Shown here: positions 11,242 through 23,830 of the stretch, piece after piece
How the letters are laid out: the number at the start of each line of letters is the position of its first letter
How positions within the stretch are numbered: the stretch's first letter is position 1
NCBI RefSeq assembly: GCF_937616625.2
Contig: NC_065575.1
Coordinates: 32,611,001 to 32,675,000 of the forward strand
Length of the DNA: 64,000 bases
Source: Mercurialis annua
Taxonomy: Eukaryota; Streptophyta; Magnoliopsida; Malpighiales; Euphorbiaceae
Direction: 5' to 3'
Program-made: the position numbers and the translations under genes
The notes under the pieces: model-generated
Databases searched by the model: none
What the model was told of the DNA's origin: nothing
Seen by the model: only the letters and a program-made list of their open reading frames with translations

Positions 11242-12409
11242 TCATAGTGCAAACCCTTTAGCAAAATCTCCGGCAACTGATGCATCAGAAGAAAATGAGT
11301 TAAAACATGAGGGAATACGCAACGGATTATGAGTATTATCACAATCATAGAAGCTCTATTTAACAAGTGATTAGAAGTAGAAAAACTCACGTTTAGAGTC
11401 TGTCTCAACCACAACAACATGCATATCAGCATTATTCGGAGGAAGCTGCAATCGAAGAGGATAAAGCTTTCCATTCAAAGGACTAGCAGAACACACAACA
11501 ATGTCCTGTAAACCAGTCTCCTCTCTCAGTTTCTGAGTCAACTCATCCACTCCTTTTCCCTTAAAATGGAAATAATAAGCCTCTTCTTCCTCATTCACTT
11601 CCCCGCTCTCATCCGCCACGTGGTAGTATATAGTCCTCCCCTCAGATTTCGGAGGCGAACTAGCATTCGATTCACTAGACTGCATATTCAAAACTAATAG
11701 TCAAGAAACTTCAAAATATATCAACCAACTACAGTTCAAATGGTATAAACGAAATATGGTTCAAATGGTATAAGCGCCAGACAGAATAAAATGTGCAAAC
11801 CTCCTGTCTCGAAAAGTTGTCAGATTTGACAGAAACCGAAGAAGGCGAGCTAGATCCGAAATCCAACGAATCCGAATGAGGAAGCTCTGGTGGTGGATCA
11901 TGATCTTTATTTTCTTGAGTGTTTTTATTGGTGGCAGTATTAGTTCTTGAAGGCGTGACTTGAATCTCAACAATATCAACTTGCCAAAGAATCCAATCTT
12001 GAGTAGCAGTTCTATGAGGAATATCATGAGTCAGAGAGTTTCTCCAAGGCGGCAATCCACCGTTAGCTCTTAAAAAATTACCATATCTGGTCTTCAACTT
12101 CACCTGACCCGCTTCTCTAATGGGCTCCCACTCCACAGAAGAATCAAGTCTCCTCGGCAAAGTTTGCAGCACTTTCCGACCCGTCATGCCCAAAAGAAAG
12201 GGATGATTCGAAGCTGTGAGATACCTTCCATAGCAAGATTTCAACCGAATTATAGAGTCTGATCCGGAAACCGACTCGACGGTCCATTTAGCGTTCTTGG
12301 AGGATCCGTTTCTGTCTTGGGTCACCGTCTCTTCGTCTTCCTCGGCGTGGAGATACTTGTCGTGGTGGCTGCGGAGACGCACTGCTTTTGCGTTGCGGAA
12401 AAACTCCAT
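11242..12409 (-). CDS. DUF569 (actin cross-linking-like) protein, two domains, three exons
   Basis: Predicted exons on the minus strand are 12409-11801, 11679-11391 and 11276-11242. Introns of 121 and 114 bp have GT-AG ends (donors GAG|GTTTGC and AAAC|GTGAGT; acceptors ATGCAG and CATCAG) and phases that fit, giving 310 residues. The N-terminal domain (1-150) starts [20 protein letters not shown] and has [39 protein letters not shown] and DWILWQVD, the fascin-like beta-trefoil pattern of DUF569. An acidic, Ser-rich linker follows. The second domain (from about 218) has [39 protein letters not shown] and [17 protein letters not shown]. Function in plants is poorly known; actin binding is inferred from the fold only. 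The last 11 codons depend on the second intron and are the least certain part. Confidence 0.85.
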
Positions 12410-12931
12410 GCCTGATCTGAACTGGTTCGAGTTTGTCTGTGAAAATAGTTGAAGATTAGTTTGATCTGAACTGATTTCGATTGCTTTTGGTTCGAAATCA
12501 GCAATTTATTCTAGTTTTTGATTTAGGAAATGTTTAAAGTGAGGTAATAATGGTCAGCGCCGGCTGGCCGACAACAGTACAAAGTGGAAGTGGGATAGAA
12601 GAACACGCGTGGCATAATTCAGGTGGACGCGGTTGCTGTTTACGTGTCGTTTTAGTGTTGTCTGGTAACTGATCACGTCGTTTGGTGCGCGTTACTGTGA
12701 TTAGCTCCTTTTTCAGATTTGTTTTACTTTTCAGACAGCAGTACTGAATTTACGGGATTAGCCTTGTGGATAGAATAGTCTTTATCTGTCTATTTTTTTT
12801 CACTATATCTGCTTGAATGAGTCAGCAAATGTCTGCTCCATCTATATCTTTAACATATATATTTATATATTTGAAACATTTAAAAATAAATATATCTCAT
12901 TTTTAAAGGTTCTGTTCTAAAAAAATTTTAG
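12410..12931. other. Upstream region of the first DUF569 gene
   Basis: It should contain the promoter and 5' UTR of the gene at 11242-12409. It includes a CG-richer stretch at 12555-12700 with gccggctggccg and several acgtg-type boxes. No TATA box can be assigned with confidence. Confidence 0.4.
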
Positions 12932-13303
12932 GGGTTAATCACAAAAAAACCCCCACCTTTTATCTCCTTTTCAAATGCACTCTGACGTTGCAATTTTGTT
13001 AGCTGCACCCTAATTCGCACCTTTGGTTTTCAATTCCACCCTCAAATATTAAATTGATTTCTTCTCCATTTAAAAAAAGTTAAAATAAGTCATCTATTTT
13101 TAATTTTCTGTGTGAAAAAGAGTTCAACCGAGTACTTTATAAGGGTTTTTATGAATTTTTTCCGAGTGAAAAAGAGTCCAATTTGATTTTGAGGGTAGAA
13201 TTGAAACCCAAAAGTGCGAATTAGGGTGCAGCTGATAAAATTATAACGTCAGGATGCAATTGAAAAGAGACTAAAAGGTGAGCAGTTTTTTGGTGATTAA
13301 CCC
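12932..13303. mobile_element. MITE-like element with gggttaatcac ends
   Basis: Inverted ends gggttaatcac(c)aaaaaa with a cacctttt block and their complement enclose 372 bp that also contain an internal inverted copy (gcaccctaattcgcacctt near 13003 against gtgcgaattagggtgc near 13213). The flanks (aaattttag and aatttatta) resemble each other only loosely, so the target duplication is degraded. Confidence 0.65.
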
Positions 13304-14068
13304 AATTTATTAGTGTTATAATATCATAAATTTTTAATTTAATTTTTAAAATTAATGACTACAATTCTAAATACAATTTATAAAATCACTATTAATAAAA
13401 AAATTATTTTTTTCTTATTTTTTGTGCAAAAGAAATATGATTTATTTTAAATGGGACTGAAAAATTATTTTATTTGGTAATATCATTGAGGATGGAAAAT
13501 AATTTTTTCTAATATTATAAATTTAAAGCATTATTCGCATGAGAGAGGACCAAATAGAAGTTGATTGGGAGTTTGACAAGAAGAAAGAAATTGCGTGTTG
13601 TTAGAATCTTCTTCTTGTTCTATGTTTAGCGTGTAGATGAGCATATGATTGTCGTGTAAATTTAGGGGTTAATTTTCACCATTCACTTATTTCTAACAAA
13701 TAAATCTGTAGTCTATGTATATAAAAAAGAGATTCGGATTTTTAATTAAGAAATTTGATGCATATTGTTTTGTCAAAATTTGAAATTAAATTAATGGGGT
13801 GTTCTAGAAAAGGCAGGGTAAAGCAAATCCACTTTCATATTGTTCTATTTATTTGGTAAGATTCTATATATGTTATTTGAAAAAAAAAATTAATAAATAA
13901 AATATGATACTTATTACTGATGAGCTATAATTTAAATAGTATTAGTGCTGAGTAGTAAACTGTTAGATCGTGGGTTCAAAATCCTTCTATAAACTCTCCT
14001 CCCCAATTATTAAAAATAAAATATAATACTTATTTCGTTCAACCTGGATTGATAGTCACTTTTATTTT
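13304..14068. other. AT-rich intergenic DNA
   Basis: No gene, RNA gene or repeat with definable ends is seen. Confidence 0.5.
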
Positions 14069-14386
14069 GGCTTAAATGCACAAAAAATCACCAACTTTCG
14101 CGTATTTTTGGTATTTAACACGAACTTTTAATTTTGGCGTAAAAATACATGAACTATCAAATTTTTGCATATAAGACCAATCTTGCATTTTTTTCAAAAA
14201 ACGATGTCGTTTTAAGGCAAAAACGGTGCCGTTTTAGCCTTAAAACGGTGTCGTTTTATGCCCAAAATGATGTTCGTGTTATTATTGCAAAAATCAGATA
14301 GTTCGTGTATTTTTATGCCAAAACTAAAAATTCATGTTAAATACCAAAAACACGCGAAAGTTGGTGATTTTTTATGCATTTAAGCC
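14069..14386. mobile_element. MITE with 9-bp duplication and acggc hairpins
   Basis: Inverted ends ggcttaaatgcacaaaaaat and complement span 318 bp. A perfect 9-bp duplication ttttatttt flanks it (14060-14068 and 14387-14395). The centre has repeated palindromic blocks of the type aaacggtgccgtttt. It is the same family as 53479-53781. Mutator-like by duplication length. Confidence 0.85.
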
Positions 14387-16657
14387 TTTTATTTTTGACG
14401 ATATAGACTCCATTTTATTCTTGGTAATCAATTGAATAGTATTTAGTTCATTATTTTCCTATTTAATTTAATAATGACAATAAACTTTGGGACAAATGAA
14501 GTATTATTTAAAAAAAATCAATAAATAAAATATATTTTATTAGAAGAAATATTATTTAACCACATTTGCTAATCTAACAGAAGAGGCATCCATGGACATT
14601 AATGATGATGACCCTTGTTAAAACTTGGACAAAGATGTAAACCTACTTATAACTACAACTGATAATGAGTTTATTATTACCCTATTATTATACTACTCGT
14701 ATATATATGATAAAATAAAATAGGAAGAGGATGATCAAACACTTAATTGACTAACTTAGTGTTGGTGTAGTAGTGCCATTTGCTTCCATGTAAGCATTAA
14801 AATATATTTATATATAGAGTGTGGAAAGGTTGGTGATTTCAATATCTAAAAATTCAATAATTTGGGGTTTGAAATGATGAGTAATTAAGTGGTGAACGTT
14901 TTTCCTTTCTATTTTGTCAAAACTACCATCACTTCGTCCTTTTCTTATTCCTCTATTTATTACTCCCTCCGTTCCATTTTAAAAGTCCTATTTGATTTTA
15001 CACCCAAATTAAAAAAACATTAATTATTTTTATTTTTTCATATTTTTTCATATTTTATCTTTATTAATGATGGTGAAATTTTTCATAGAGCTCTTTTAAA
15101 ATAACTAAAATAAGGGTAAAACAGAATATTAAATGAAAAAATATTCCAAAAATAATAATCGAATTTTTTAAATGATACATTTTAAAATAAAATATGAAAT
15201 TTTTTAAATGTGTCCATCCAATCAATTTTATTACATATATAAATATGTACTAAGTTTGACACACCGTACACGCAATTTGTTCTTTCAAAGTTTATTGTCT
15301 GGTTTAAGCAATTTCTTTTACTAGCTTATTTTTTTCTTTTTCTGATTTGAAGTATTTTTCTTGCCTCTCTCACACTCGTATATACTTTTCCTTAATTTCT
15401 CAAATTAAACAAATCGACCTTTAAAGCTTGCCTAATAAAATTCTCTATCTGTTTGACAATTAATCTAAGGCTATATTTGATTTATCAAATTATTATTCCA
15501 TTCCATATAATTGCTAATAAAATAATAACTCTATAAAATTACTAGTATTTCATAATTTTATAAAATAAATATTTCTCTCAAAAAGTAAAAATAGTTGTTT
15601 CATTTCTTAAGAATTGCTATAATATGAACTAAACATAATCTAAAAATTATGGATCAATTTGGTCCTTAAATTGTGACTCAATATCAAATAATTGAATTTC
15701 TCGGGCCATTTTGATCAATCAATATGGCAATATTGTTTTATTTTTAAATTAATAAAAAACATAATTATACAACATGAATAATTTTAGTGACTAGAATTAT
15801 CCAAATTTATCTTTAATCGATCTAAAAATAAATTGTCCTTAATTTATTAAAATAGCTGATAGTAAATTATTTGGTCTGAGTAATAAATTTAGTGACCGAA
15901 TATGTTTTTACTCATTAATCTACCCATGCCTATCTAGTAAAAAGAAGTATTATACAGTGAATGAATTACACAAATGAGGAAGTCTTATTTATATTGAAAG
16001 TATTATACTTGATTGTTGATTTTTTAAATTTAATTTTTAAACTGGGTAATATTATAAAATAAATTTACTAATTTAAACATTTTTTTAATTTAATCATGTT
16101 TTTTGAAAAGGGTCATAAAAATACAGTAATTTTCAATTTTTTTTCAAATTCATACTCGGATACATAATTTGCTGAGGTGTCATCTAAAAAATGACTTTCA
16201 CCTCAACAAATTACACTAATGAAAGGTGTATTTGGAAAAGTTAGTGTATTTTTATAACAATTTTTAAAAATGATGATTAAATTTATAAGATTAACATGTA
16301 TGAATTTTTTTATATTAATAAAGTAGTATAAAACACTCATAATGCAAGATCGAACTATGCACGTGCATTATAGGCAACAAATTGGTCATAAAGTTTGTCC
16401 CTTCCAAAATGTGTATCTACTATTTCAAGAAATATATCAAAGCATTTCGAACAAGAGATGTATAATATTTTGCAAACTAAGAAGTGTGGGATTCTTCTAA
16501 TGTATAGTTCGGTAAATCCATCTATTTAATCACCAAATTTCTTAGCATTTACACTATCTAAATATGCATAAAACATTATGTCAACCAAGAAAAGTAATAA
16601 AATCCCAATTTTAATAAATAACCCTAACCGTAAAAAACTTAAGATTTCTTTTAACCA
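14387..16657. other. AT-rich intergenic DNA with a Stowaway-like fragment
   Basis: No gene seen. At about 14953 the sequence ctccctccgttccattttaa matches the end of Stowaway-type mariner MITEs, but no opposite end was found, so it is probably a fragment. The remainder is AT-rich and holds downstream sequence of the second DUF569 gene. Confidence 0.45.
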
Positions 16658-17350
16658 TCAAATTAAGAAAGTAAAAATGCATACCTTAATTGGAGACAAC
16701 CTTGGCGACATAGACAACCTTGGAGACATAGACTTAATCAGGGTCAACCGGGGAGTTCTAACCGAAGACACAACCGAAACGGGCGAACCAGGTTCGGAGC
16801 CCAAATACTCATCAGAAGCCGCTTCAATAACATCATCAGGAAGTGAAGAAAAACTCGACATGGTCGACAAATACTCCGCCAGAGAATACTCCGTCTCCAC
16901 CGCTTCCACCGCCACCACGTCCCACAATATCCACCCGGTAGTTGAGCAAGCATGCGGCTCATCGTGAGTAACAGCGTTTCTCCACGGCGGAGTTCCACCA
17001 TTAGCTCTCATAAACTTACCGCACCAGCTCTTTAACCTCACTTGAAACCCGTCTCTGATTGGCTCCCACTGTAAGTTCCAGTCCTTGATCTTTGACGGCT
17101 TAGTTTGGATGACCTTTTTACCCGTCATACCTAACAGAAAGTGGGAATCTGACGCCGTTAAGTACCTTCCGTCGATTGTTTTGAGCCGGATAAAGTCTGG
17201 TGTTCCGTCTACAAGCTCGACAAACCATCTTGCTTTGGTGGTGGAGCCGTTTCTGCTTTGACGGATGGTTTCGCCGTCGTCGTCGGCGATTAAGTACTTG
17301 TCGAGGTGGCTACGGAGCTTGACTGCCATGGTTTTGGTGAAGAATTCCAT
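16658..17350 (-). CDS. DUF569 (actin cross-linking-like) protein, single domain
   Basis: The 230-residue reading frame starts MEFFTKTMAVKLRSHLDKYL and carries the DUF569 pattern: DGRYLTASDSHFLLGMTGKK, LQWEPIRDGFQVRLKS, GKFMRANGGTPPWRNAVTHD and GWILWDVVAVE. A Ser-rich tail follows with tandem MSPRLS/SPRLSPIK repeats. A good donor, AAG|GTATGC, occurs at 16685/16684 in phase 0, so the natural protein may end or continue through a short exon after PIK (residue 222) rather than read on to VCIFTFLI. I could not find a convincing second domain like that of the neighbour. It shares strand and family with the gene at 11242-12409 and may be an old local duplicate that lost, or never had, the second domain. 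Confidence 0.8.
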   Translation of the reverse strand: MEFFTKTMAVKLRSHLDKYLIADDDGETIRQSRNGSTTKARWFVELVDGTPDFIRLKTIDGRYLTASDSHFLLGMTGKKVIQTKPSKIKDWNLQWEPIRDGFQVRLKSWCGKFMRANGGTPPWRNAVTHDEPHACSTTGWILWDVVAVEAVETEYSLAEYLSTMSSFSSLPDDVIEAASDEYLGSEPGSPVSVVSSVRTPRLTLIKSMSPRLSMSPRLSPIKVCIFTFLI

Positions 17351-17773
17351 GGAGACAGCTAGAGAAAGAGGGTGAAGAAATTGTATTAGAAAAACAGGGA
17401 GAAGTGGATTTTGTAATAAATAAATAGGATTTTGTAAAGGCTAATTGTGTCTGGATTTTGTTGTTGCAAATGAATAAAAGTATTTTTGTAACTTAGTATA
17501 TAAGATAGCAAAAGTTATAAGAAAATAAAATGAAGAAACAAAATGCCTAAATTTCCTTTCCAGGACTTGCATTTTGGGTTGACGATGAAAATTCTGCGAA
17601 TTTTATCTATTTTAATACAGAGGGTAACGAAGGAAACTAGAAAAAAATTGAATACTGTGGTAATACTTACCACGCGTCTATGCTGCCCGTGAAGCACAAG
17701 GCAGAACAGGAAATTCTAATTGTTTATTTTTTATATAGAAATACTATTAAATATTAACCATCCTTTTTAATAA
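17351..17773. other. Upstream region of the second DUF569 gene
   Basis: Probable promoter and 5' UTR of the minus-strand DUF569 gene. AT-rich, no repeat with clear ends. Confidence 0.4.
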
Positions 17774-18302
17774 CTAATTTCACATTACGTGCTATGCACT
17801 CGTCAATGAACATATTAATAAATTTATTATAATTATATCAATTTTTTTATTTATAATTAATATTAAATTAGTTAAATTTTTTTATAAAAGTAAATATAAT
17901 ATATTCGGTTATTAAATTTTTTTCATACTGAATTTATTCTTTTTTTTTAATTTTATAATAACCATAATTAAATAATTAATTTAATTTTATCTTTAAAAAT
18001 AAAAAGATAGAAATTTATAATATTATACTGACCAGATACAGTATTTTAATTGTTTATTTCAATTAAACTAAAAGATAGGTATTCCTATTAATTTGGTGAC
18101 AATTTAATTATTTTTTACATACTAAAAACTAAATTGAAGATAATTTAGCTACCTATTCTAATTAGCACTTTAATTATAATAGTGATTAATTAAATAATTA
18201 ATTAGTTAATTACTATAAAACTTTTATTTAGTAGTAAACTGAAAAGGATTATTCAGTAAATTTGTCTGTCCCCACCCCACATCCGTGCTTTCGTATATAG
18301 TA
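17774..18302 (-). mobile_element. Non-autonomous Helitron, outer copy
   Basis: On the minus strand this is the body and 3' end of a Helitron-like element: a short hairpin around gtgcatagcac lies about 10 nt before a terminal TTAG (decayed CTAG) followed by T. Its first four bases, TCTA, lie at 28187-28184, on the far side of the inner copy and of LTR element A. Copy length is about 533 bp, close to the inner copy, to which it aligns along its length. No Rep/helicase coding. Confidence 0.75.
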
Positions 18303-18829
18303 CTAGTTTCGCATTACGTGCTATGCACGTGGCTCGTAATGTATCTCGTCAATGAACAAATTAGTAAATTTATTATAATTATATCAATTTTTCATTTATA
18401 ATTAATATTAAATTAGTTAAGAATTTTTGTAAAAGTAAATATAATATTTTCGATTATTAATTTTTTTCCATACTGAATTTATTCTTCTTTTTGTTTTATA
18501 ATAATCATAATTAAATAATTAACTTAATTTTATTAATAATATCTTTAAAAATAATAAGATAGAAATTTAAATAATAATATATTTACCAAATACAATATTT
18601 TAATTTTATAGTGCAATCAAACTAAAATATATTTGGAGACAATTTAGTTATTTTTTACATACTAAAAACTAAATTGGAGATAATTTAGCTACCTATTCTA
18701 ATTAGGACTTTAATTATAATAGTGATTAATTAAAACTAATTAGTTAATTATTATAAAACCTTTATTTAGTAGTAAACTGAAAAGGATTATTCAGTAAATT
18801 TGCCTGTTCCCCCCCCATACGTGCTTTTA

Positions 18830-21365
18830 TGTCACGACCCAAAACTATTGAGCCGCAACCGGCGCTAGGGAACGGGAGTGGTAGCTCCGGAACCCGTAGC
18901 AAGCCTAAAATCATAATTAATTTTTCGCAAATATAATATAAACAAATAACAACAAACAACGGAAGCAAATATACATATATATAACATATAACCGAATATG
19001 TACACTAACTGTTTCAAAACCTCGCGGGCTCTAGTTGCCGTACCCTGTACGAACTGGCCTCGCGGTACTATATACATCAGTTAGTGTTTCAAACATCTCA
19101 CTGGCATCTGGGGCCGTGGATCATATACAACGTACGTAGCCTATCAAAAAGCATATAGACAAATACAGCAGTCGATATATACAATCAAAATAAACTACTG
19201 ACTAGGCTACTATTCTGTTGACACAGGACCACTACTGCAGCACTCACAGAAGTCAGAAACTAACATATACAGCTGACTTCTGGACTTCAAAATTTGGTCT
19301 CTAGCTAAGTCCACAAGCTAAGCACCTGAAAGACATCAAAGGTGAGGGGTCAGTATTTGGGGAAATACTGAGTGAGTTGACATTTACTAACAGTATTAAT
19401 ATAAAAACATAGCATCGCATCTCAAGAAAATGTTAATATAAAATATATAACCATGTATTTGATCCGTACGAAACTAATATCCTAGCATGCGACACATCTT
19501 TCGAATAATCATATATCATTCAACCCAATCGTAAATATCAATTGCGAGTCCAACTCGCTGGTGGCCCAGCCACTAGATACGGGGACTTCCAGGCTACACC
19601 GTAGCCGAGTTCACTCTGCGTATCTAAATCATAACCCAATAGTAAATTTCATATTCATCATTAGCTTCCAGCTGTGTCAAGTCGTTTCTCAATGCAAACA
19701 TACTAGACTGACTCGATACTGGTGATCACACAGCCTATTGACACCCAATAGGTAGCTAGTTTCTTCGGATCGCATACTAGTTCTTATATACAGAAATTAA
19801 ATAAACGTATAACATTCAATCAACTATATATAATGCGATGCGTGTAAACAGTATATATATGTAAAATAGTTTTAATACATGAAAGTAAAAGTACAACTCA
19901 CAGTGACCGCAATCCAAGAAATGATATGATCGATCTGATAGTATGCTCTCGCTAGTCCGCCTCTACTGACTCCACTACTCGCTGACACGTCTGATAAATC
20001 GTTAATAGTTAGACGTGATTTTCGTATTCTTGTACGTATAATACTTTTAAGTTTTATGATTTAGTTTCGTTTTATACTTATTTACGTATTCAATATCTCT
20101 AGTCGTATAAACGACTTAGTGAATACTATTTCTCATAATTGAGAATCGCTTAACGTCCTTGACGTTTTCCATTATTATTATTTATCTAAAACGTCGAGCT
20201 AATCTCGAGATTAATGATTCTCAAAGTCCGAAATCCGTCTTTCCACGTCCAATTACCCTAAACGTCCAACACTTAGGTCAATTATAGTTTGTATACGCGT
20301 GGGGGCGAGTTGGGGTGCACATTGTGCGTTTTGGTGGGTGCACGATCGTGCAACTGAGTACACGTTCGTGCACCTCAGGGGTACACGTTCGTGTACTCAT
20401 TGTACACGTTCGTGTACCATGAGAAGTACACGTTCGTGTACTTCAGTACACGATCGTGTACCTTGCTAGGTGCACGTTCGTGTACTTCAAGTACACGTTC
20501 GTGCACCCGTGGTACACGGTCGTGTACCACGTGCACAGCCCCGGAAATCAGATTTTCCGAGGTTTCGCCACAATCCCGACGTGCTAAACATATCCACGCT
20601 CAATACCCATATCTCGGTTTCTTCGAAAACGCCATAATAACCTCAAAACATCAAAATTCAATCCAAAATCATACTCCTATCCAAATCAGCCAATAAATCA
20701 CGTTTTTGACCCAATTCTCTAGATATTTACCTCGAAATGAAGCTTAGGATCGATAGAGGACAAGATTCTGAAGAGTTTGCCGCTTGAATCGCTTGAATCG
20801 GACGTCGAACGGAGAAACCGTAAAGAAACGAAGTTGATCGACGGAAAATGAAGCTTCTGGACTCCCACCCTCTGATACCTTCCTTCATTCAAATGGTTTC
20901 CTCTTATATTGAATGGCTAAAAGCCCACTTTGATCCTTGTTCTTTTTGTTTCTTATCATTTATCCTTTAAACTTCTCTTTTATACGATTTAGTCCATAAC
21001 TAAATCGTTAAATTCTTTTATTACGACTTATACGTATTATTTATATCCTATAAATAATACAAAGCCCGATAATAACACTTTCCCGTCAAAATCCCATATT
21101 TCTATTTTCGACACAAAGTGGCTAACTTACCACTTTGGTCCCTGTACTTCATTTTAGACTTTTCTTGACATTTTTCCTATTAATTCCAATTCTAACTTTA
21201 GAATTGAAATATAACCTTAATTTTCTCATAGTTAACTTCTCAAAACCGACCTACTTGAAACTTATTTACTTTATCTTTTCAAAAATTCTTCTGATATCAC
21301 CACTCTGGCGAATCGAAATTGGACACGTGGCCCAATTAAATAATTAAATATTTTGGGGTATTACA
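18830..21365 (-). repeat. 3' LTR of element A
   Basis: 2536 bp, TG...CA on the element strand. It is almost identical to 25631-28165. A TATA-like tataag lies on the minus strand near 20908, and the palindrome array follows about 380 nt downstream, hence within the predicted transcript. Confidence 0.9.
20338..20527. repeat. Array of nine CGTTCG palindromes in the 3' LTR of element A
   Basis: Nine 16-bp units of the form gtRcacgWtcgtgYac, such as gtacacgttcgtgtac and the perfect palindrome gtacacgatcgtgtac, are separated by 1-13 bp. Outer bases vary as pairs (gtacac with gtgtac, gtgcac with gtgcac) in most units, so pairing is mostly kept. Confidence 0.9.
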
Positions 21366-21378
21366 TTCTTCCCCCCTT
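21366..21378 (-). promoter_or_regulatory. Polypurine tract of element A
   Basis: On the minus strand AAGGGGGGAAGAA ends directly at the 3' LTR. This is the expected site for plus-strand priming and fixes the element's orientation. Confidence 0.85.
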
Positions 21379-23830
21379 ATAAAAATTCGTCCTCGAATTT
21401 TCATAAAACTCGGTGGGACCTTATAATTATTCTTATATCTTCCTCAACATTCATTACTACGCGTCAGTCATGTCTTTTCTCTTACTTAGCTCTTAGCTCT
21501 CCACATATAGCTGTGACTTCGTACTCATCATTAATTGATTATCTATCTTGCTCATAGTAATCTCCTGTTGTAGCATAACTGAAAATATTCTTACTGTTAC
21601 CTTTGTCTTATTGGTCATCTTTCTAAAATAGTGTGGCTTAAGGCGTATCACCGATATCGTAATTCTGACGTCTTGTACAACTGGTTGTGATCTTTCTTTT
21701 GTCCTTATTAGCGTCGATTAACCCTCACTCGGTATTCTTCATGTCTACTGTTTCATTTTCAGTCGTCCTCGGGTCGCTACTTGTCTCTCTTACACGTTAA
21801 TAGTGACAATGTGCCGGCTATCCTTAATGATGTATTTACCTCTTTCTACCAGTATCCGACACTTCGTTCTTTACCAATCAATCTTTTCTCAACTTGTATC
21901 TTGTCTATCATATTTATTATTTCTCAACGTAGTTGAGATTGATACTTCCTTTGCTTCCTTTAACTTTTCCTTGCTTTGCTTAAGCTATTGTGAATTTTAT
22001 GTTGTTCTATTGATCGTGATCCTTCGTACATTCCCCATTGCTAAATGTACTTCTCTTTGTGTTGACTTTAACCATGTAGCTTATACGATCGTCTTCGTTG
22101 ACTGATACTATTCGTATCCTCACTCTCTTATCCCTTTCACCTTCTCTTTGGTTACTCTTATTGATTTATCAATCAGAACTGTCTCTTCTTTACTTCATGA
22201 TTTCTTATTTATAATAACCCCATAAGAATTTCACCTGTTTCTTTTAAGTCTATCTGTTTCGAGAATCCTTCTCGTTGGCTAACCTTCATCTAACTTCTTT
22301 CTTATTCTATCTCTTGTCTTCTTTGAAGGGTTTTACGATTGATTCTAGTATTTGTACTCCATTTACTTTACAATTCCCAAAGTCAAGGAATAATTCCAAC
22401 TCACCGTCGTCTTATACATTTTATGCTTCCTTAGCACTTATATCTTGATTTTAATTGTCTTCAAATATCTTGGTCTCTTTGTACTAGTATCGACTCTTGT
22501 CTTGTCTTTTACTTGTTATATTCGTTACGTCTTTCCTTCGTTTATAGCAGTTCTATTGCTGTTATTCTATTCTGACAATCCTTATGACGTATTTCTGAAA
22601 CTTTCACTTTTCTAATTACCTTACTAAATTTTTTGAGGTATTTGCATTTTACTTTTACATTTTTCTTCATATTATCCACCATCCTTACAGTTACTGACAC
22701 GTACGTTTATACGTGTGCCTTTCTCTTTTCTGTTAACGCAATTTATAATTCTTGATACTGATATTAGTTACCTTACTTAATACCAATCATATAACATCAT
22801 CATCTCTCTTGATTTATCTAATTTAAACTTTCGTATCTTGCAAAATCGTATGCTTCATTATTTCGTATCCTTTCTCTTTCTACTTCTGTGCCTTTACTGA
22901 TATTGATAACACTATATATACTTTGAATATCACTTGATGTTCGTCATTCGTGTTACCATCTTCTCGTCCTTCATACTTTTAATCTTTTTCCTCCAATTAT
23001 TACTCTGGATTGCTACTTCGTTTATTCCAACCTAAGAATAATCATAACACTTATCACTCTTATGTATTCGTTACATTTCTTCTTTTAACACGACTCTCTG
23101 TCGTTCCATCTTCTACTCTTGTATAAAGATAATTACTGTATCCTTAAATTTTGCCAGTGCATCGCAGCTTATCTGCGTATGCTTCCCGATGATCACTCTT
23201 TTAGCTTTATTAGCCGAATTAAAATAATTATTAACATGGCTTTATTCTTTTATTGGAGTTTCTTTCACAAATTTTTATTCTTATCTGTTAAGAATCTTTG
23301 ATTATTTGTCGCAGGGCTTTACATCCGAGTTTACTTACTAAACAATACGATTTTAAAACTTCTTTTGGCTGCGCAGCTCTTTCTAAACCACTTTTCATAA
23401 ATTATTTTAAATCGTTAGTACAATTGTTGCTCAGAGTGATGACATCTCTCATCACCAAGGAGTTGCTCAAAATCGCATTTTCTTTATCATTGTACAGATA
23501 TGATGCATGATCTACATTTTGAAAATCAGTTTCTTATGCATTCCTATTATGATTATGCAATGTTATATGCGATGTCTGAGCACAACTGTACTTTGAAAAA
23601 TCATAAAAACTTTCAAAATTTTCATAAGATCGTAAGTCTTACTCTAGATTATACGCTCTGCGACTATTAACGGTTTTCTTTATACTTATTGGGTATAATT
23701 CAAATTTTTGTACTGCTGTCATTTACAGACTGTTCTTCTGTTACATTTCTTCTCTCTCCATATCTCCGACAACTCAATTTAATTCAAAATTTTCTACTGA
23801 TATAATCACCACATCCACTTCTACAACACT
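21379..23830 (-). other. Non-coding interior of element A
   Basis: About 2.45 kb with many stops in all frames, pyrimidine-rich on the plus strand. It aligns in blocks with 37580-39924 of element B. I see no remnant of pol domains, apart from the short gaggacgaa motif next to the purine tract. Confidence 0.7.

Noticed and set aside
11013..11474. Separate 153-codon gene on the minus strand
   Set aside because: It overlaps exon 2, both sides of intron 2 and exon 3 of the DUF569 gene in another frame and has no recognisable domain.
20338..20527. CRISPR-like repeat array
   Set aside because: Short palindromic units with 1-13 bp gaps inside the LTR of a plant retroelement; no regular spacers and no cas genes.
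21803..22105. Plus-strand frames in the interior of element A
   Set aside because: Low-complexity hydrophobic translations of pyrimidine-rich DNA, antisense to the element and not preserved in element B.
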